DNA from: Trachythela sp. YZ-2020
Taxonomy: Eukaryota > Cnidaria > Anthozoa > Malacalcyonacea > Clavulariidae
Reading direction: 5' to 3'
Assembly: GCA_016169945.1 (NCBI GenBank)
Contig: JADLSH010000218.1
Coordinates: forward strand, 186,001-250,000
Length of the DNA stretch: 64,000 nucleotides
Position numbers and translations under genes: made by a program. The notes beneath the pieces were generated by a model. It saw nothing but the letters and a program-made list of their open reading frames with translations, ran no database searches and was not told the DNA's origin. Positions within the stretch are counted from its first letter, which is position 1. Every line of letters starts with the position of its first letter. This document shows, in pieces, positions 23,327 to 35,119 of this stretch.

Positions 23327-26300
23327 CTGGATGAATTACTTTGACGTTCAGAGCACTGCGCAGAAATCACGGACATGAAAAAGCAACAATTATTTTGCTT
23401 AGAAATCTGCTTAGTTTTCATGGTGCCATTGTCTTATTACACTCATAATATTTCTTTATTTCACTGATTTTCCTTAAATAATACAATCCAGGTTTGCACA
23501 CAGTTGTTACTTGCGTTTCGATAGTTAAATTTTCCCATTATATCCCCAACATTCCTCACCTTTGGGGACAGAATAAAGTTTTCGAATAAAATTTCGACCG
23601 AGAGGGGGGGTGAGGGGGTGCGACACCCCCAGTTTTTACGAAAACTATCGGTAAATTGATCTTCGTTGGTTAAAGCGTAGAATTTGAAAGTAACTTTGTC
23701 GGTAAATTTCAGAAACAGTAAAAATCTTCAATCCTAAGGTGTAAAACCCTCAACATTTTTATTAAAAATCCTCTCAGGAAACACGGAAAACGCACTTCTG
23801 AGAATGAGTCAATTTACCATATACCTAAACACGTATGATTCTTGGAAGTAAAATAATTGTTTGTTTTTCATCTCCGTAAAGTGGAGAGTTAATTCTAGAC
23901 CTTACGACACTTGAACTGGTTGGGTCTGTTGGAAACCGAAACACAATGTGACTGAATTAAAATCTATTGATACTGTTGTGTAGCAATTTTGAGGTGACAT
24001 GGACCTATACGGGATTAACAATTAGGACACACCCCATTGAGTTGTGCGTGTGTTAGGATTGTACAGTTGACCTTACCTGTAACTTTAAAAAGATTAATTA
24101 ACTGCAATTAATAGGGTTATCGCGAATATCATTATCCCACAACCTTCTTGATTCGTAGACCATTGATTTATCTCCTTGCACACTGTCGACGTTCTTCGAA
24201 TTCCTGGATCTTCGAAGTTCTTCCAATTCCTAGATATGTCTCTCGGCACACTATGTGAAAATTGGATCTGTTGATTTGTCCTGTGAAATGCCTTCAATAT
24301 CAATTTCGCTAACATATATAGCTGTTTAAACAGTGTGCCATGGTTTTCTACGTGAATATATAGCCCTTTATCACTTCACTAATTATTGTACGTTACAGTT
24401 GGTTCTTCATTTACACAAAGCAATGTTCCTGATTGACATATGCTAAGAATTTCAATGTTCATTTTTAATTAATTTAATATATTTAACATGCCGAAATCCA
24501 TTTGCGCTAACGTTGGAATCGATTGGCACGCTTATAGAACTCTAGTAGCCAAGCCGGGCGCTGTAGGCTCCGAGACTTGTATAAAACTAGTCTCCGCTAA
24601 AAGATGTTGTAAAGCAGATGCTACCGGCCCCTACGTAGTAGCATCTGCTGACCTGGTAAAACCTGACTCAACTATTGGTATTTCCCTTGTCTCCAAGGTT
24701 GAAGATGACGGTAGACGAGTTGCGCTCGACCCATTGAGCGCTGCAAAGACAGCTTGCGACACGGCCTCGACGATCTTCTGCATCGTTTCTACTGGGAGAG
24801 ATGTACCATTGACCAGCGCTTACTGCATGGTGTACCATTGCCCAGCACTTACGATCATTAAGTTCCTTGCTGCAAGCTAAAAAGTCATAGCATCAATTAT
24901 GTTTTGCGAACGAAATTTGAGTACCACGATTTCCTCGGCAATGTCTTGTAATATAAGTAAATCCACGTTATTTTCAGTAACTTCAACGCAAGATCATGCT
25001 CCGGTTATTCAACACATATCGCTCTGGCCTGTCCATATTTTATTCCTTTACTTTTTCTTACAATAATCCAGCAGTGTGAGAAGTTTGAACTGATGAGTAT
25101 CGTGGGGATGAAAATACACCCATATTGAAAAGAATACAGAAGAACTTTTCTATTTCATCATTGGTGATAGAACATTCCTTTCCATTTTTCTGTATGCATA
25201 TGCGTTGGTTTCTTCAGTGATATGTTTTATGCAGCCATCGTCGTCAACGGTGAGTATACCTCATCAGATGGATGTGAGAAAAACGCCATGAAAATTATTC
25301 TCTGGGATTATTGGCACATTCAATTTCTTTTACTGATGCTTTTAACATATATTTGTGCGTTGGTGAGTTTTATCTTTGACGAAGTGGTAGATTCATCACT
25401 TGAACTCGAATCACTCTCTTCGTCCGAACATCTATGTTCGTGTACGGTGTACCTCAATCTGATCATTCAATGGAACATCCTGATAGTATTTTCAACTCAT
25501 CAGAATCATGAGTTTTCAAATTCTTCTGATGCTGCAGCTGCATCCGTGACTTTCTGTAAACAATGAAAACAAAGAAATATACTACAAGTCAGGTTATATA
25601 TACAAGCAGGGTATATCTGAATAATTGATAGCTAAAGTTTAGAAAAACAAGTGTTGTTGCCGTTTCCGCTCAATATTGCCATATGGCAACACGGATTTGT
25701 ATTTTTGAAAATTTTACATTGTTCCATGCCAAATAACAACTAAAAATACTCAAGGATACTCACTAACTACTATATTATTTATTAATCTTATCCATTGCTG
25801 GTAAAAAGGTATGTGTGTTTAACATACCTTTGAAACATCGCTCGTTTTTACAATGCTTGATTTTGTTAAGTGGGCCCGCTTTACAACAGTGCAGCGGAAT
25901 TTGGCAATTACTATTACAGAGCAGCCATAAGCTGAATTGCGTATTGTACATAAAAGGTATATAAAGTTATAACCTAACAATTAAAATATATATGGTTATA
26001 ATCAAACAATTAAAATATATATAGTTAAAAAAGTTAAAGCTGGTTACTTGATGCTATGACAAAGGTATTATAGAAACGCTTAGTTTTACAAAAAGGGATA
26101 TCAAACAACTGGCTGCGTCTCGGTGGTAAAAGGTTGCTAAGACTGTGACTATTATCAGAAACAATCGACCATGATGTTTGCGTACAAACGCAAATAGTGA
26201 TGATTGCGTACAAACGCAAATAGTGACCACCTTTCACAATAAAAATGTAGCAGTACTTTCGATCACAAAATTTTGTCGCCTAACCAAAATCGAAGTATAT

Positions 26301-28440
26301 CAACCACACTCGCATCAAAGGCATACCCCCATTACCCAATTAAGGACATCAGAGAAAATTCTTGTAAGCTACATTGTAATAGTGTTACCATGCAATATGG
26401 CTACAATGGGAATGAAAGGTTAGCGATGGGCATTGAATTTTAAATACATCACTTCTCGCTTCAATTAAAATAGAGAGTATGATTAACTCTCTGTATTGTG
26501 TAAGCGAAAGATAGGGAAAACGTTTTCGCATTTAAAGACATGTTCTATAGCTAAGTTGCCCTAGGGTATTTGCAGTAGTGTTTATTGTTTTCAATTTTCA
26601 ATATGTTTGTTTGTTCATCTTGGTTTCCACAACCGAAATTTCCACTTGCCCAAACTTTTTCAGAAAAAAATAAAAGTCAGTTAAATTGATTACAGTACAA
26701 GTGGGAACTCTTTCGTCCATGCATACTTACAAAAGATTTCGTGTATACTGTCATTGAGAGTTTGCAGGAACCGGTTATTTCTCATATTTGCACAGTCTAC
26801 CATACATAACGGAAATTTTTAGAGCTGATCCTTTCTTCGTCGTAAGGTGAAGTCCTTGTCTTCATTTTTATCCGTTGCATGAATGTTTAGATCATACCAA
26901 ATATGGCTAAGTAGTGATTTCACTGTCCACGAATGTTGAAAGGAGCAATGTCATAACTAAATGCGTAAATTGAGACAGAGAATAAGAAATGAGAAAGACG
27001 AAAATATATTTCATGTCCTGTTTGTATGTCGTTTATTTCTTTTTATATTCTACAGTATGTCAATATTTATATTATGTCATGTTATGTCATGTCATGTCAT
27101 GTTATGTTATGTTATGTTATGTTATGTTATGGATGAAACGTTTCCTTTTGATGCTTCTATGAACAGTAACTTTAAAATCTTTAGTATATTAAAATTGTTC
27201 TTAATGGGTTCAGATGTTGCTATATATTGCTATTATTCTCAAAATATATATTTTGTAACATGTGTATCTTCTGTTAGCTGTTAAACTTCCTTTCTCCAAT
27301 GTGTGTTGTATGTGAGTGTGTCAGTAGATTTGTATCTTCCTTTTCCCTGTACACGTACTTTGTTTCTCACACAGACATTGCCATTATGTGACTATTCAGT
27401 TGAGTTGTAATTATCTGTTCCAAAACAAGCTTTAAACCAAAGCAAGACATAAGCAGTGGTGGTGGACACGTGTGAAGTAAAGAATTATTCCATCTGAACG
27501 AGTATGAACTATACGGCTGTGGCATGGTAGCCAGAAATTTGTGCTTGTCCACTTACAGTTTGTTGCAGAAAATAATCTCTTGGAATTGCAATAGATGAAT
27601 GTTATGGTGGACGAACTTTAAGGACAAACACAAATTTACTCAACGATGCGATGAAACCTCTGAATATTTAGAAGAACATGGCTGAAATCTCAAAAAACTG
27701 TGATGCATTGACAAAATCCAAATGCAAAAAAAACTTCATAAGAGTGAACGTTTTATTACAAACAGAGTGTTATTACAAACTTTCAGTCTTAATCTTGTTC
27801 CAAAATTTGGACTTGTTTCGCTAGAGCGCTATTGTCAAGGGGCAAGTATATTAGAAAGTTAGACCAAGAAAATGTTATTGGTAATCTATATGGTAATGAA
27901 ATTTTATAAGTATAGAGATAAAATACATGTCGTAATAACGCACGTGTCGATTTTAATGTTTAAATAGACTAATTTTGTTTGCGTTCATTTGAGGTAATTT
28001 AGTGAATGCATGTATTGCAGCAGTTCCTTTGTTACATTGGTTGGTAATAAAAATAAGAGATAATAAAACAGTAGTACCACCACAGATCATCTCTTAACCC
28101 GTTAAATAAGACCCCATTCTTAAGTAAATAGAGCACGTTAATTTACTACGTTCTGTAATTGGTGGGTTTGGTAAAATCATCATGACCCCTCTATTAAGGT
28201 CCCCTCTCTATTAAGGCCCCTTCTCCAATAAGCCACCTTCTCCGGTAAGTCCCCCTTCAATTTGACTGAAGTAAATAAACCTTCGTGTTGTAAGGCTCGA
28301 CAATGTTGAATACAATTTTTTAAAATTTTGATATAACAATATAGTTGATGTTCGCGGGTATAAATAAGTTTTTGGCCCGAGTCAGACTCGTTTTAGCCAG
28401 AGCGTAGCGATTACTATTATTATAATTTTACAGTGCATGC
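23200..28440. other. mostly unexplained sequence
   Basis: No convincing gene. The frame 24488-24880 is open on plus (130 codons). Its minus strand reads a more natural string (NGTSLPVETMQKIVEAVSQA, ALQHLLADTSFIQVSEPTAP) interrupted by stops, like a decayed transposon ORF. On the minus strand at about 25450-25380 an acidic, Ser-rich run (HEHRCSDEESDSSSSDES) resembles a transposase N terminus. A G/C-rich block GGGGGGGTGAGGGGGTGCGA occurs near 23604. Confidence 0.35.
27057..27131 (+). repeat. pentanucleotide microsatellite (ATGTY)n
   Basis: About fifteen units of ATGTC/ATGTT in tandem, the 3' half homogeneous ATGTT. Confidence 0.9.
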
Positions 28441-28518
28441 ACTTATATATAGCCGGATAAGAAAATAAAACAATATACGGCAAGCAGAATATATAAAATT
28501 AACAGTGCTGCCATCACT

Positions 28519-29219
28519 ATGTCAAACCCACATTCCTGCATAATCCATGCAGGAACAAACAACATCCCAAGAGACAAACCTGAGGATATTGCAAGTAAGA
28601 CTATTAAATTTGGTGAATATATTGAACGTACTTCTAATGCAAAAGTAATTATTTCTAGTATAATTATTCGAAGTGACGATCACCTAAATAGTAAAATAGA
28701 AGCTACCAATAACCTACTATAAAAACTGTGTACAACCCGAAAATGGCGTTTTATTCAACATAACAAAATAAACAAAACTGATTTAAATGCATCTGGCTTG
28801 CATTTAAGTGCCAGAGGCACGTCTCTCCTAGCTAAGAAGTTAATTGCACGCATGACTAATTGACTAAACGTAGAATATACTAGCAATACAAATACCGTTC
28901 TATCTCCAAGCCACCATGTTGACTCCAGATTTAACACTGGAAAAACTGTTGCAACAAATCAATGGAAAACAAAACCTACATTCCCGAACCAATCTGATGT
29001 TACTTTGAGTACAAACAAACAAACATGCTTAATTCCAAAGATTCGAGCCTTCAAAATAGCAAATCTTAATATTACCAGCCTAGTTAAGCATATTGATGAG
29101 TTAAGAATATACATGTATGAACAGGAAATTGATCATGTTTTAGGTTTAAATGAAACAAGACTGGACTCTGACTTCCCAACATATCTCATCTCTATTGATG
29201 GTTATACATACCTCTCCTA
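28519..29219 (+). mobile_element. LINE fragment: SGNH-hydrolase-like ORF1 end and endonuclease start
   Basis: First part (28519-28862): IIHAGTNNIPRDKPEDIA is the G-x-N-D/N block of an SGNH/GDSL-type esterase domain. After a stop and frame changes, INKTDLNASGLHLSARGTSL is its C-terminal D/L-x-x-H block. Second part (29005-29219): FKIANLNITSLVKHIDELRI...LGLNETRLDSD is the start of an AP-type endonuclease. ORF1 esterase domains followed by EN/RT occur in CR1-type LINEs. The element stops at 29219 inside the endonuclease, and the RT is absent. Confidence 0.68.
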
Positions 29220-29347
29220 GTATTACTGACCATTCAGAAATATGTGATTGACATATCAAGCCAACATCAATATTTCGAAAATGAAAAGATATATTTAGCC
29301 TGGGTTAAATTTGGTCGCAAGTATTACTGACCATTCAGAAATGTGTG
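29217..29347 (+). repeat. direct repeat AGTATTACTGACCATTCAGA at the LINE break
   Basis: The 20-mer AGTATTACTGACCATTCAGA plus AAT(A/G)TGTG occurs at 29217 and again at about 29320, 103 bp apart. The first copy coincides with the point where the LINE endonuclease frame ends, so it may mark a deletion or duplication junction. Confidence 0.6.
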
Positions 29348-30359
29348 GTGGAAAGAGATATGGCAATAAAAATTTAGTTTATCTCACTTGAAAGAACCAT
29401 TAATGTTATATATATATATATGTCTCCCTTACCCAGTTTTTCTATCTTGCTTAGTTCTTGAAATATTTTGCCTGAAAACAATTAGCTGTCCGCCATTTTG
29501 GATTAATTTTCGATCTCATCAACGTCGGTTTAGCGACGTCAGCAGCAGGGTTAGCCATATAAAAATAGTCCTAGGTGACCAAATAGCAATTAGTAAATGT
29601 TTGAAAAGTTGTCAGTTAATTTGTTATTTGAAATAGTGACCGAAGTATAATTTTGGCTTCATGATGACCATTGGCTTTCTGGGTAAAATACTTTCGTGAC
29701 CGAGTGAGCTCCATATATATCTGGAGTAATAACTTCTAATGCTCGGCCAAGATGACAGCAATTGACGTCCAAACTCAGGAAGGTAATAGACAGTTTTCAT
29801 ACCATATTTTCCAGATCGGATCACTAATCAAGTTATTAGTTTAGTTTAATAAATCAAGTAAAAACACGAAATTTTGGCACAGCCCTTGCTGGCTTGTGCA
29901 AACCGCGCGGACGAAAACAATAGAAAGGGATTGGCACTGGGCGTCACCACCCAAATATATATGGAGCTCACTGCTTGTGACATGCATGCATTCAGATCAG
30001 TGCATGCATGCATATCCACTAAAATCCAAGATGGCGAACAGCTCGCTGATTTAGGATTGTTTCTGTCAAAGTATCTCAAGAACTAAGGAAGATATTAAGG
30101 TTGTTAATTCGACCTCAAGGAACCTGGAATATTCGGCTATAACGACCGATGCATAATCCATATTATTATATACCCAAGCTCTGGATATGAGGTATTCGGC
30201 AATCTGATTGGTTTTCTGCTAGCAGGATATTTAACAGTTATTCTACGAACTCGAGTCGTATATGTGCTTTCCTCTTCATTTAATTGTCCAAATCTGGCAG
30301 CTATTTTTCTACTTTTCTCTACTAGCAGGATATGTAAGAAATATTAAATGAGCTCGAGT

Positions 30360-30418
30360 CGGATATTGGCTGATAGCCAACGAGGCGCTTCGCCTGGTTG
30401 GCTATCAGCCAATATCCG
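30360..30418. repeat. perfect 22-bp inverted repeat hairpin
   Basis: CGGATATTGGCTGATAGCCA plus AC at 30360-30381 is exactly complementary to 30397-30418. The short spacer GAGGCG/CGCCT itself folds, giving a nearly continuous cruciform-prone hairpin. Confidence 0.9.
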
Positions 30419-30604
30419 ACGAGAGCGAATATAATATTTCACTTATAATATAGCCTTGAGCTGGTAAACCATTCTATAAAATTAAACGAAAAATAAAATA
30501 TGTTTTCATGTTTTGTTTTGTTTTTATGGCCAAATCAGGCAAATGCAAATTAAAAAGCGATTATTTTGCGATACATGTTTACTTTTCGTAATTTCTTTTT
30601 AAGT

Positions 30605-30810
30605 ATAAATTTTATACACATTTACATTTGGCTTACCGTCAAAAACCTTCATTCCAAATTTTGTTGCCTTTTTTGTGTTCTTAGGCGTGCTATTTTGAAG
30701 CAAAACTCCAATTTCTTCATCATTCATGCTTACAAATCTGGAAGCCATTTTGTTTTTTTCCCTACTAGTAGGATATTGCTCTACTAGTAGGATATCACAA
30801 AATATCCTGC
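30605..30810 (-). pseudogene. first exon of Crypton-like tyrosine-recombinase ORF
   Basis: Start ATGGCTTCCAGATTTGTAAG at about 30750 on the minus strand gives MASRFVSMNDEEIGVLLQNS, then NTKKATKFGMKVFDG and a good donor (GACG-GTAAGC). It matches the degenerate start at 32269 (RFGQLNEEEIQVLLEKS...TKFGIKVFD). The R-F-x-x-x-x-D/E-E-x-x-x-L-L start followed by NTKKAT is typical of Crypton-derived KIAA1958/QRICH1-like proteins. No downstream exons accompany it. Confidence 0.6.
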
Positions 30811-30939
30811 TAGTAGACAACCAATCAGATTGCAGCATTGTGGTTGGCTATATTATAAGAGCTAATATCCAATTAGTAGAGAACCAATCAGACTGCAGAA
30901 TACCTCATATCCAGAGCTTGTGTATATAATAATAGCTCA

Positions 30940-32230
30940 TATCCTGCTCAGGAGCGTACATATCGATTTTGTCTGGGGGGATGAAGTTTCAAAATGAGAC
31001 CGACTCATAAATTCAGACCGACTCCCCCCCCCCCCCCCAATTCTAAATCGAAAAGTCAATTGAAAAATTATGTGTGCTGCACCAATAAGTTGAATGGCAA
31101 CACAATTCAATAAACAAAATATGTACACACATACTAATGACCACCTTGTATAAGAAAAAAGTTTTTATATCTAATTACACTAATTGGAAATTGAGCAGAA
31201 ACTTGTTCTCTGACTTTCAGTTACATTGAGTACTGCGCATGAGAGTTCATGTCATACTGCCTTTAGTTTTTAGAAATTACGTACACAGTGCTGTCAGTGC
31301 TAAAACTCTTAGGTGCTAAAATTATTAGGGACAGGATTCACAGACTTGAGTGGTGTCGCTAGTATCATAATGAAAATTTTGAGTGGAAGCTGATCAAGAC
31401 AGTTTATCTTTCATATGTTCGTTGGTGTGAATTTATGAATTATTAAATTTAATCAATATAGTCATATATTTATCAAGCGTCCGCGCTTTGTTAATTTTGA
31501 TTAATTATCTGTCCCCTATTCTTATAATACAATAGAATGCAATAACTTGCGCACGAGTAGCCGCACAATTCAACTTGCGTAAGTTACGTTTCATATTTTT
31601 ACTGAACTCATGTACACATCTACAGGGGCAGATCCAGCAGAATAGGACGACTGATGCAGTAGGACACCCATTCGCAAGGGGGTCCGGGGGAATCCTCCTC
31701 TGGGAAATTTTGAAATCTAGGACCTCGTATAGACGCGATTTCCTGCGTTCTGAAAAAATATTTTATTCCAATTTGTAGGTGGAAATCAGTAAAATTTTTT
31801 GAATTATATCGCAAAAACAATGTAGTTTTTCCGGATAAGAATAAGTTTAGCTTCCTGTACAATAAGTTTGCCATAAAATATTTAATATGTAGATTATAGC
31901 AGTTGTGGCAACAGGCAACTGGCAATATTATGGTTCTATTTCAAAGTAGTTTGTTTTAACATTTACAATGCTTCAGTGCTTCTGAATATGACATTCTAGA
32001 AGAACGCTTTATAACAAAGATTGAAACAGGATATTCGGCAAACTTTATATTTTAATTAATGCAACGATTGAAGTCGGCCTCTGAAACTATTTAGCCAGTC
32101 TCGCATAGCATTACGTGACATAATGCGTCCAATTTAAAAATGAATATCTTGAGACCTACTGCACATTTTGAGACCGACTGGATCGTGATCTCTGGGGGGT
32201 GTATCACCCCCCCCCCCTACACCCCCCTCA
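30940..32230. other. no gene; poly(C) tracts and a common repeat
   Basis: Contains a run of C at 31024-31039 and another near 32208-32218. At 31655-31720 is a GGGGGTCCGGGGGAATCCTC / TCTGGGAAATTTTGAAA block of the kind that recurs in invertebrate dispersed repeats. No coding signal seen. Confidence 0.45.
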
Positions 32231-32268
32231 TTTACGCCCCTGATCCTGCTGGTGGAGAAAAGTAGAAA

Positions 32269-33500
32269 AATGACTGACAGATTTGGACAATTAAATGAGG
32301 AGGAAATTCAAGTTTTACTTGAAAAAAGTACGTACGCAAAAATGCACTCAAAAAGCGACAAAGTTTGGAATAAAAGTATTTGACTGTAGGTTAAAAACTG
32401 AGTTTTAAAAACTGACGCTTTAAATTTGATATTGACTACAAAACAGCGACGTGAAATTTTAGCGTTTCTTTGGTTCTATTTCCAGAGAGGTTCACAAGTT
32501 CAAAAAAATTTGACAAGTACATAACAGAAATGTCCAAACCAAAGCTAAATTCCTGCTTAAAGCAGTTTTACACGTCGGCTAGGCAAAAGGACGGCTCGTA
32601 CTACAAAAAAAAACAATGAAAGCTATTAGAGACGCCATCGAAAGGTTTTTAAAGGAAACGTCAAACAAAGGTTCAGCATAGTTGGTGACCCTACCTTTGC
32701 CGAGGCCAACGCAGTTCTTGGTGCTTTGGTCAAAGACTTCAGAAAGTCAGGTAAGATAGCTGGAGTTGTACACAAAAGACCTATCTCAAAAGAGCAAATC
32801 CAATTCCTTTTCCGTGCTGGCCAATTGGGGCCATCACATAACGTAGACCTCGCCAACTCTTTCGCACATTTTGGTTCTACCTAAGTTTCTACTTCGGCAA
32901 AAGAGGCAGAGAAAACCAACGGAATCTAAAACCAAACATGCTCATTCTAAGGTCAACACGAGATGGCAAATCATTTTTTGAGCTCAACCGCGAAGTTGCT
33001 GGCTCTGTTTTGGCCACAAAAAATCATCAAGGTGGTCTCGATGATCCCGAAGAAGAGTCTGATGGCAAAATCTTTAGTCTCCCTGGATCTAGCATCTGTC
33101 CAGTCGAGACAATCGAAAATTATTTGAGGCATCTTAATCCAGCCTGTGAAAGCCTGTTTCAACGCCCGAAAGATGTAAAAGCCAATAAGTTTGATGTCAA
33201 CGACGTGGTCTGGTATACAAACGCACCTGTTGGTGAAAAACCCTGGGCAATTTGCTTCGTGTCATGACCAAAAGAGCAGGTATCGAGCCTCCTTTGACGA
33301 ATCACTCGATCAGGGCAACATCAGTAACGGTTTTGGCCAATGCGAACGTTGAGACCCGTCTAATCAAGTCGGTAACCGGCCACAAATCCGATCCATCAAT
33401 CGAGTCTTACAGCAACCGGCCATCCGCACGTCAACAGCAAGTCATGTCCTCGATTTTGAGTGACTCGACAACTTCTACAATCGTTGACCAAACAAACTAA
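32269..33500 (+). pseudogene. Crypton-type tyrosine recombinase (KIAA1958/QRICH1-like), broken
   Basis: A tyrosine-recombinase-like protein in at least five frames on plus. N-terminal start MTDRFGQLNEEEIQVLLEKS (32269). At about 32510-32680 is MSKPKLNSCLKQFYTSARQK; a poly(A) run at 32603 shifts the frame before TMKAIRDAIERFL. At about 32650-32880 is SIVGDPTFAEANAVLGALVK. At 32850-33240 is FWFYLSFYFGKRGRENQRNL, then ATKNHQGGLDDPEEE and NPACESLFQRPKD. At 33252-33500 is the catalytic core: TNHSIRATSVTVLA (H-x-x-R), TGHKSDPSIESYSNRPS (H and probable nucleophile Tyr). The order matches Crypton and the host genes derived from it. Frameshifts and stops make it nonfunctional. Enzymes of this family cut and rejoin DNA through a 3'-phosphotyrosine. 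Confidence 0.78.
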
Positions 33501-33952
33501 GATAAAGAGAACCAGAGTTATAGAGAAGAATCCAGTAGTTCAGCCGCTGTTCCTTCAGTTTCCTTCGCCAAACACAATGAACAGTCGATGACGGTTGTCA
33601 ACAATCAGTCGATCCGTTTCAACCAGCCGAGCAGCTTCACAACCAAGAGTCCTGTGTTTAACTTTCACAATTGCAATGTGAACATTTACCACTGATTTTT
33701 TTTAATCCTTACGTACTTTCCGATTATTTTTTCGATCGGTAAAGAACGCGTACTATTGAGTGTTCATTCAATAATTCCAAAGCAAAGTTTGCATGCCTTC
33801 GCCGTACTCATGTGACATAATTTATTCAGCTTTTCGCTTCAGTACGCATGGCGGATGTTGTGCAAGAAAATTAAATTAAGTCAATTTATTTCAATCTTCT
33901 GCCTATTTATAGAAACTGTTCTGTTCATATCCAGAGCTTGTGTATATAATAA

Positions 33953-34061
33953 AACAGTTATTCTACTCACTCTCGTCGTATATGACTGATAGCCAACTCG
34001 GCGCTATCGCGCCTCGTCGGCAATCAGCTCATATACGACTCGAGGTCGTAGAATAACTGTT
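33953..34061. repeat. large foldback hairpin next to the recombinase copy
   Basis: AACAGTTATTCTAC (33953) pairs exactly with GTAGAATAACTGTT (34048). Further in, TCGTATATGA...TGATAGCCAAC pairs imperfectly with GGCAATCAGCTCATATACGA. The loop contains GGCGC/GCGCC. Immediately left lies CATATCCAGAGCTTGTGTAT, the same sequence as the right TIR of the 30162-30933 element. The hairpin in that element has the same stem theme (GATAGCCAAC). Confidence 0.8.
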
Positions 34062-34290
34062 AAATATTCTACTAATCGAACTATTGGACAAACCTTTCGA
34101 TCTATTCCATTCTTAAAATTACGAAATAATTTCCAATCCGTACGAATGAAAACGATTCAACAGTATACTGGATATGGTGTTCGAGCAATTGCTGCAAACG
34201 CTCAGTAAGCTAGGGGAATAATGTAGAGTGCTATTATACTGCGAGAGCTTTCGAAGAAAAGGGTGACCAATGCATGGAAGTGACCATTGG

Positions 34291-34500
34291 CAAGTGAAAG
34301 AAACTGTATTTTTAGGTGTGATATTGGATGAGGAATTATCTTGGAAATCACACATTTCCCATATAGCAGGGAAACGTGTACAGGAATAATTTCAAAAGCG
34401 AATTTGTATCTACTTCAAAAATCCTTATTGACATTATACTATTCAATTGTTTATCCGTATATTGAATATTGTAATATAGTTTGGGCTTCGACGATTGATT
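34291..34500 (+). pseudogene. LINE reverse-transcriptase C-terminal fragment
   Basis: Reads ETVFLGVILDEELSWKSHIS and, after one frame change near 34375, IISKANLYLLQKSLLTLYYS then VYPYIEYCNIVWAST. This is the post-catalytic segment of jockey/CR1-group reverse transcriptases (F-L-G-V...W-x-x-H-I and Y-Y-x-x-V-x-P-x-x-x-Y-C). About 70 residues remain, and the rest of the element is gone. Confidence 0.72.
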
Positions 34501-34639
34501 TTGAGCACGCGTCTGTATGTGCTGCGGTTTCATCATAAGTCATATGCGAATGCGTTCATATTCGCACTTAAGCTTATGCGCACGTTGCTTGCGTCAGCTA
34601 GAGCATGTTGTCGACTGTACTGATGTTCGTGCTAAGCAA

Positions 34640-35118
34640 CTACCTGCCCCGTGAGATGCGATGTCCTCTTGACGCAAGCACTATGCAAATTTATACTAGA
34701 CAAACAAACGATTCCCTTATTTGGGCTGAATAAAACAGGGCCTTTTTTAACTAATGTACTGGAGAAGCCAAAGCCCCCCCAGCCCCCATGTTGGCCCCCC
34801 CAGTAAGCTATTTTGGCCCTCCCAGTGAAGGTCCCTTTTGTCCAAAGTATAAGCAAAAAGGGCGAAAAACTGAGTTTAGAGCACAGTTATGGTATTCTCA
34901 CAACAAAACTGGCTCCGTTTAGATGGGATATATCAAAAATTGTCCCTGAAAATGCAGGAAATCAAGACACAGAGACTCAAGAATACAAAAATTTTCTGGG
35001 GGAATTTCCCCAGACCCCCCTTCGCCTTCCCACACCTGTAGTACACCACCTACTTGTTACGTCCCTTTTCGATGATGGCCCCCCCACTAACGATTTCTTA
35101 AAAAAGGCCCTGGAATAA
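34640..35118. other. C-rich repeat-like stretch
   Basis: GCCCCCCCAGCCCCCATGTTGG-type sequence at 34768-34800 and CAGACCCCCCTTCGCC near 35011 look like a dispersed repeat. The open frame 34813-35118 running through it is not convincing as a gene. Confidence 0.4.
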
Positions 35119-35119
35119 A

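Larger units (their letters stand above)
30162..30933. mobile_element. TIR element carrying 5' exon of Crypton-like ORF
   Basis: The left end reads TATTATATACCCAAGCTCTG then GATATGAGGTATTC, followed by a CTGATTGGTT...GGATAT block. The right end is its inverted copy (GAATACCTCATATC then CAGAGCTTGTGTATATAATA). The inverted repeats extend about 60-70 bp. The right half encodes, on the minus strand, the first exon of a Crypton/KIAA1958-like protein. The left half contains a short, ATG-less remnant of the same start and a large hairpin. This is a non-autonomous derivative with a two-ended structure. Confidence 0.6.

Noticed and set aside
24488..24880. 130-codon plus frame MPKSICANVG... as a gene
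   Set aside because: The antisense reading looks more protein-like and carries stops, so the plus frame is probably a shadow of a decayed element.
27057..27131. CRISPR-like or regulatory array
   Set aside because: Simple pentanucleotide slippage without spacers.
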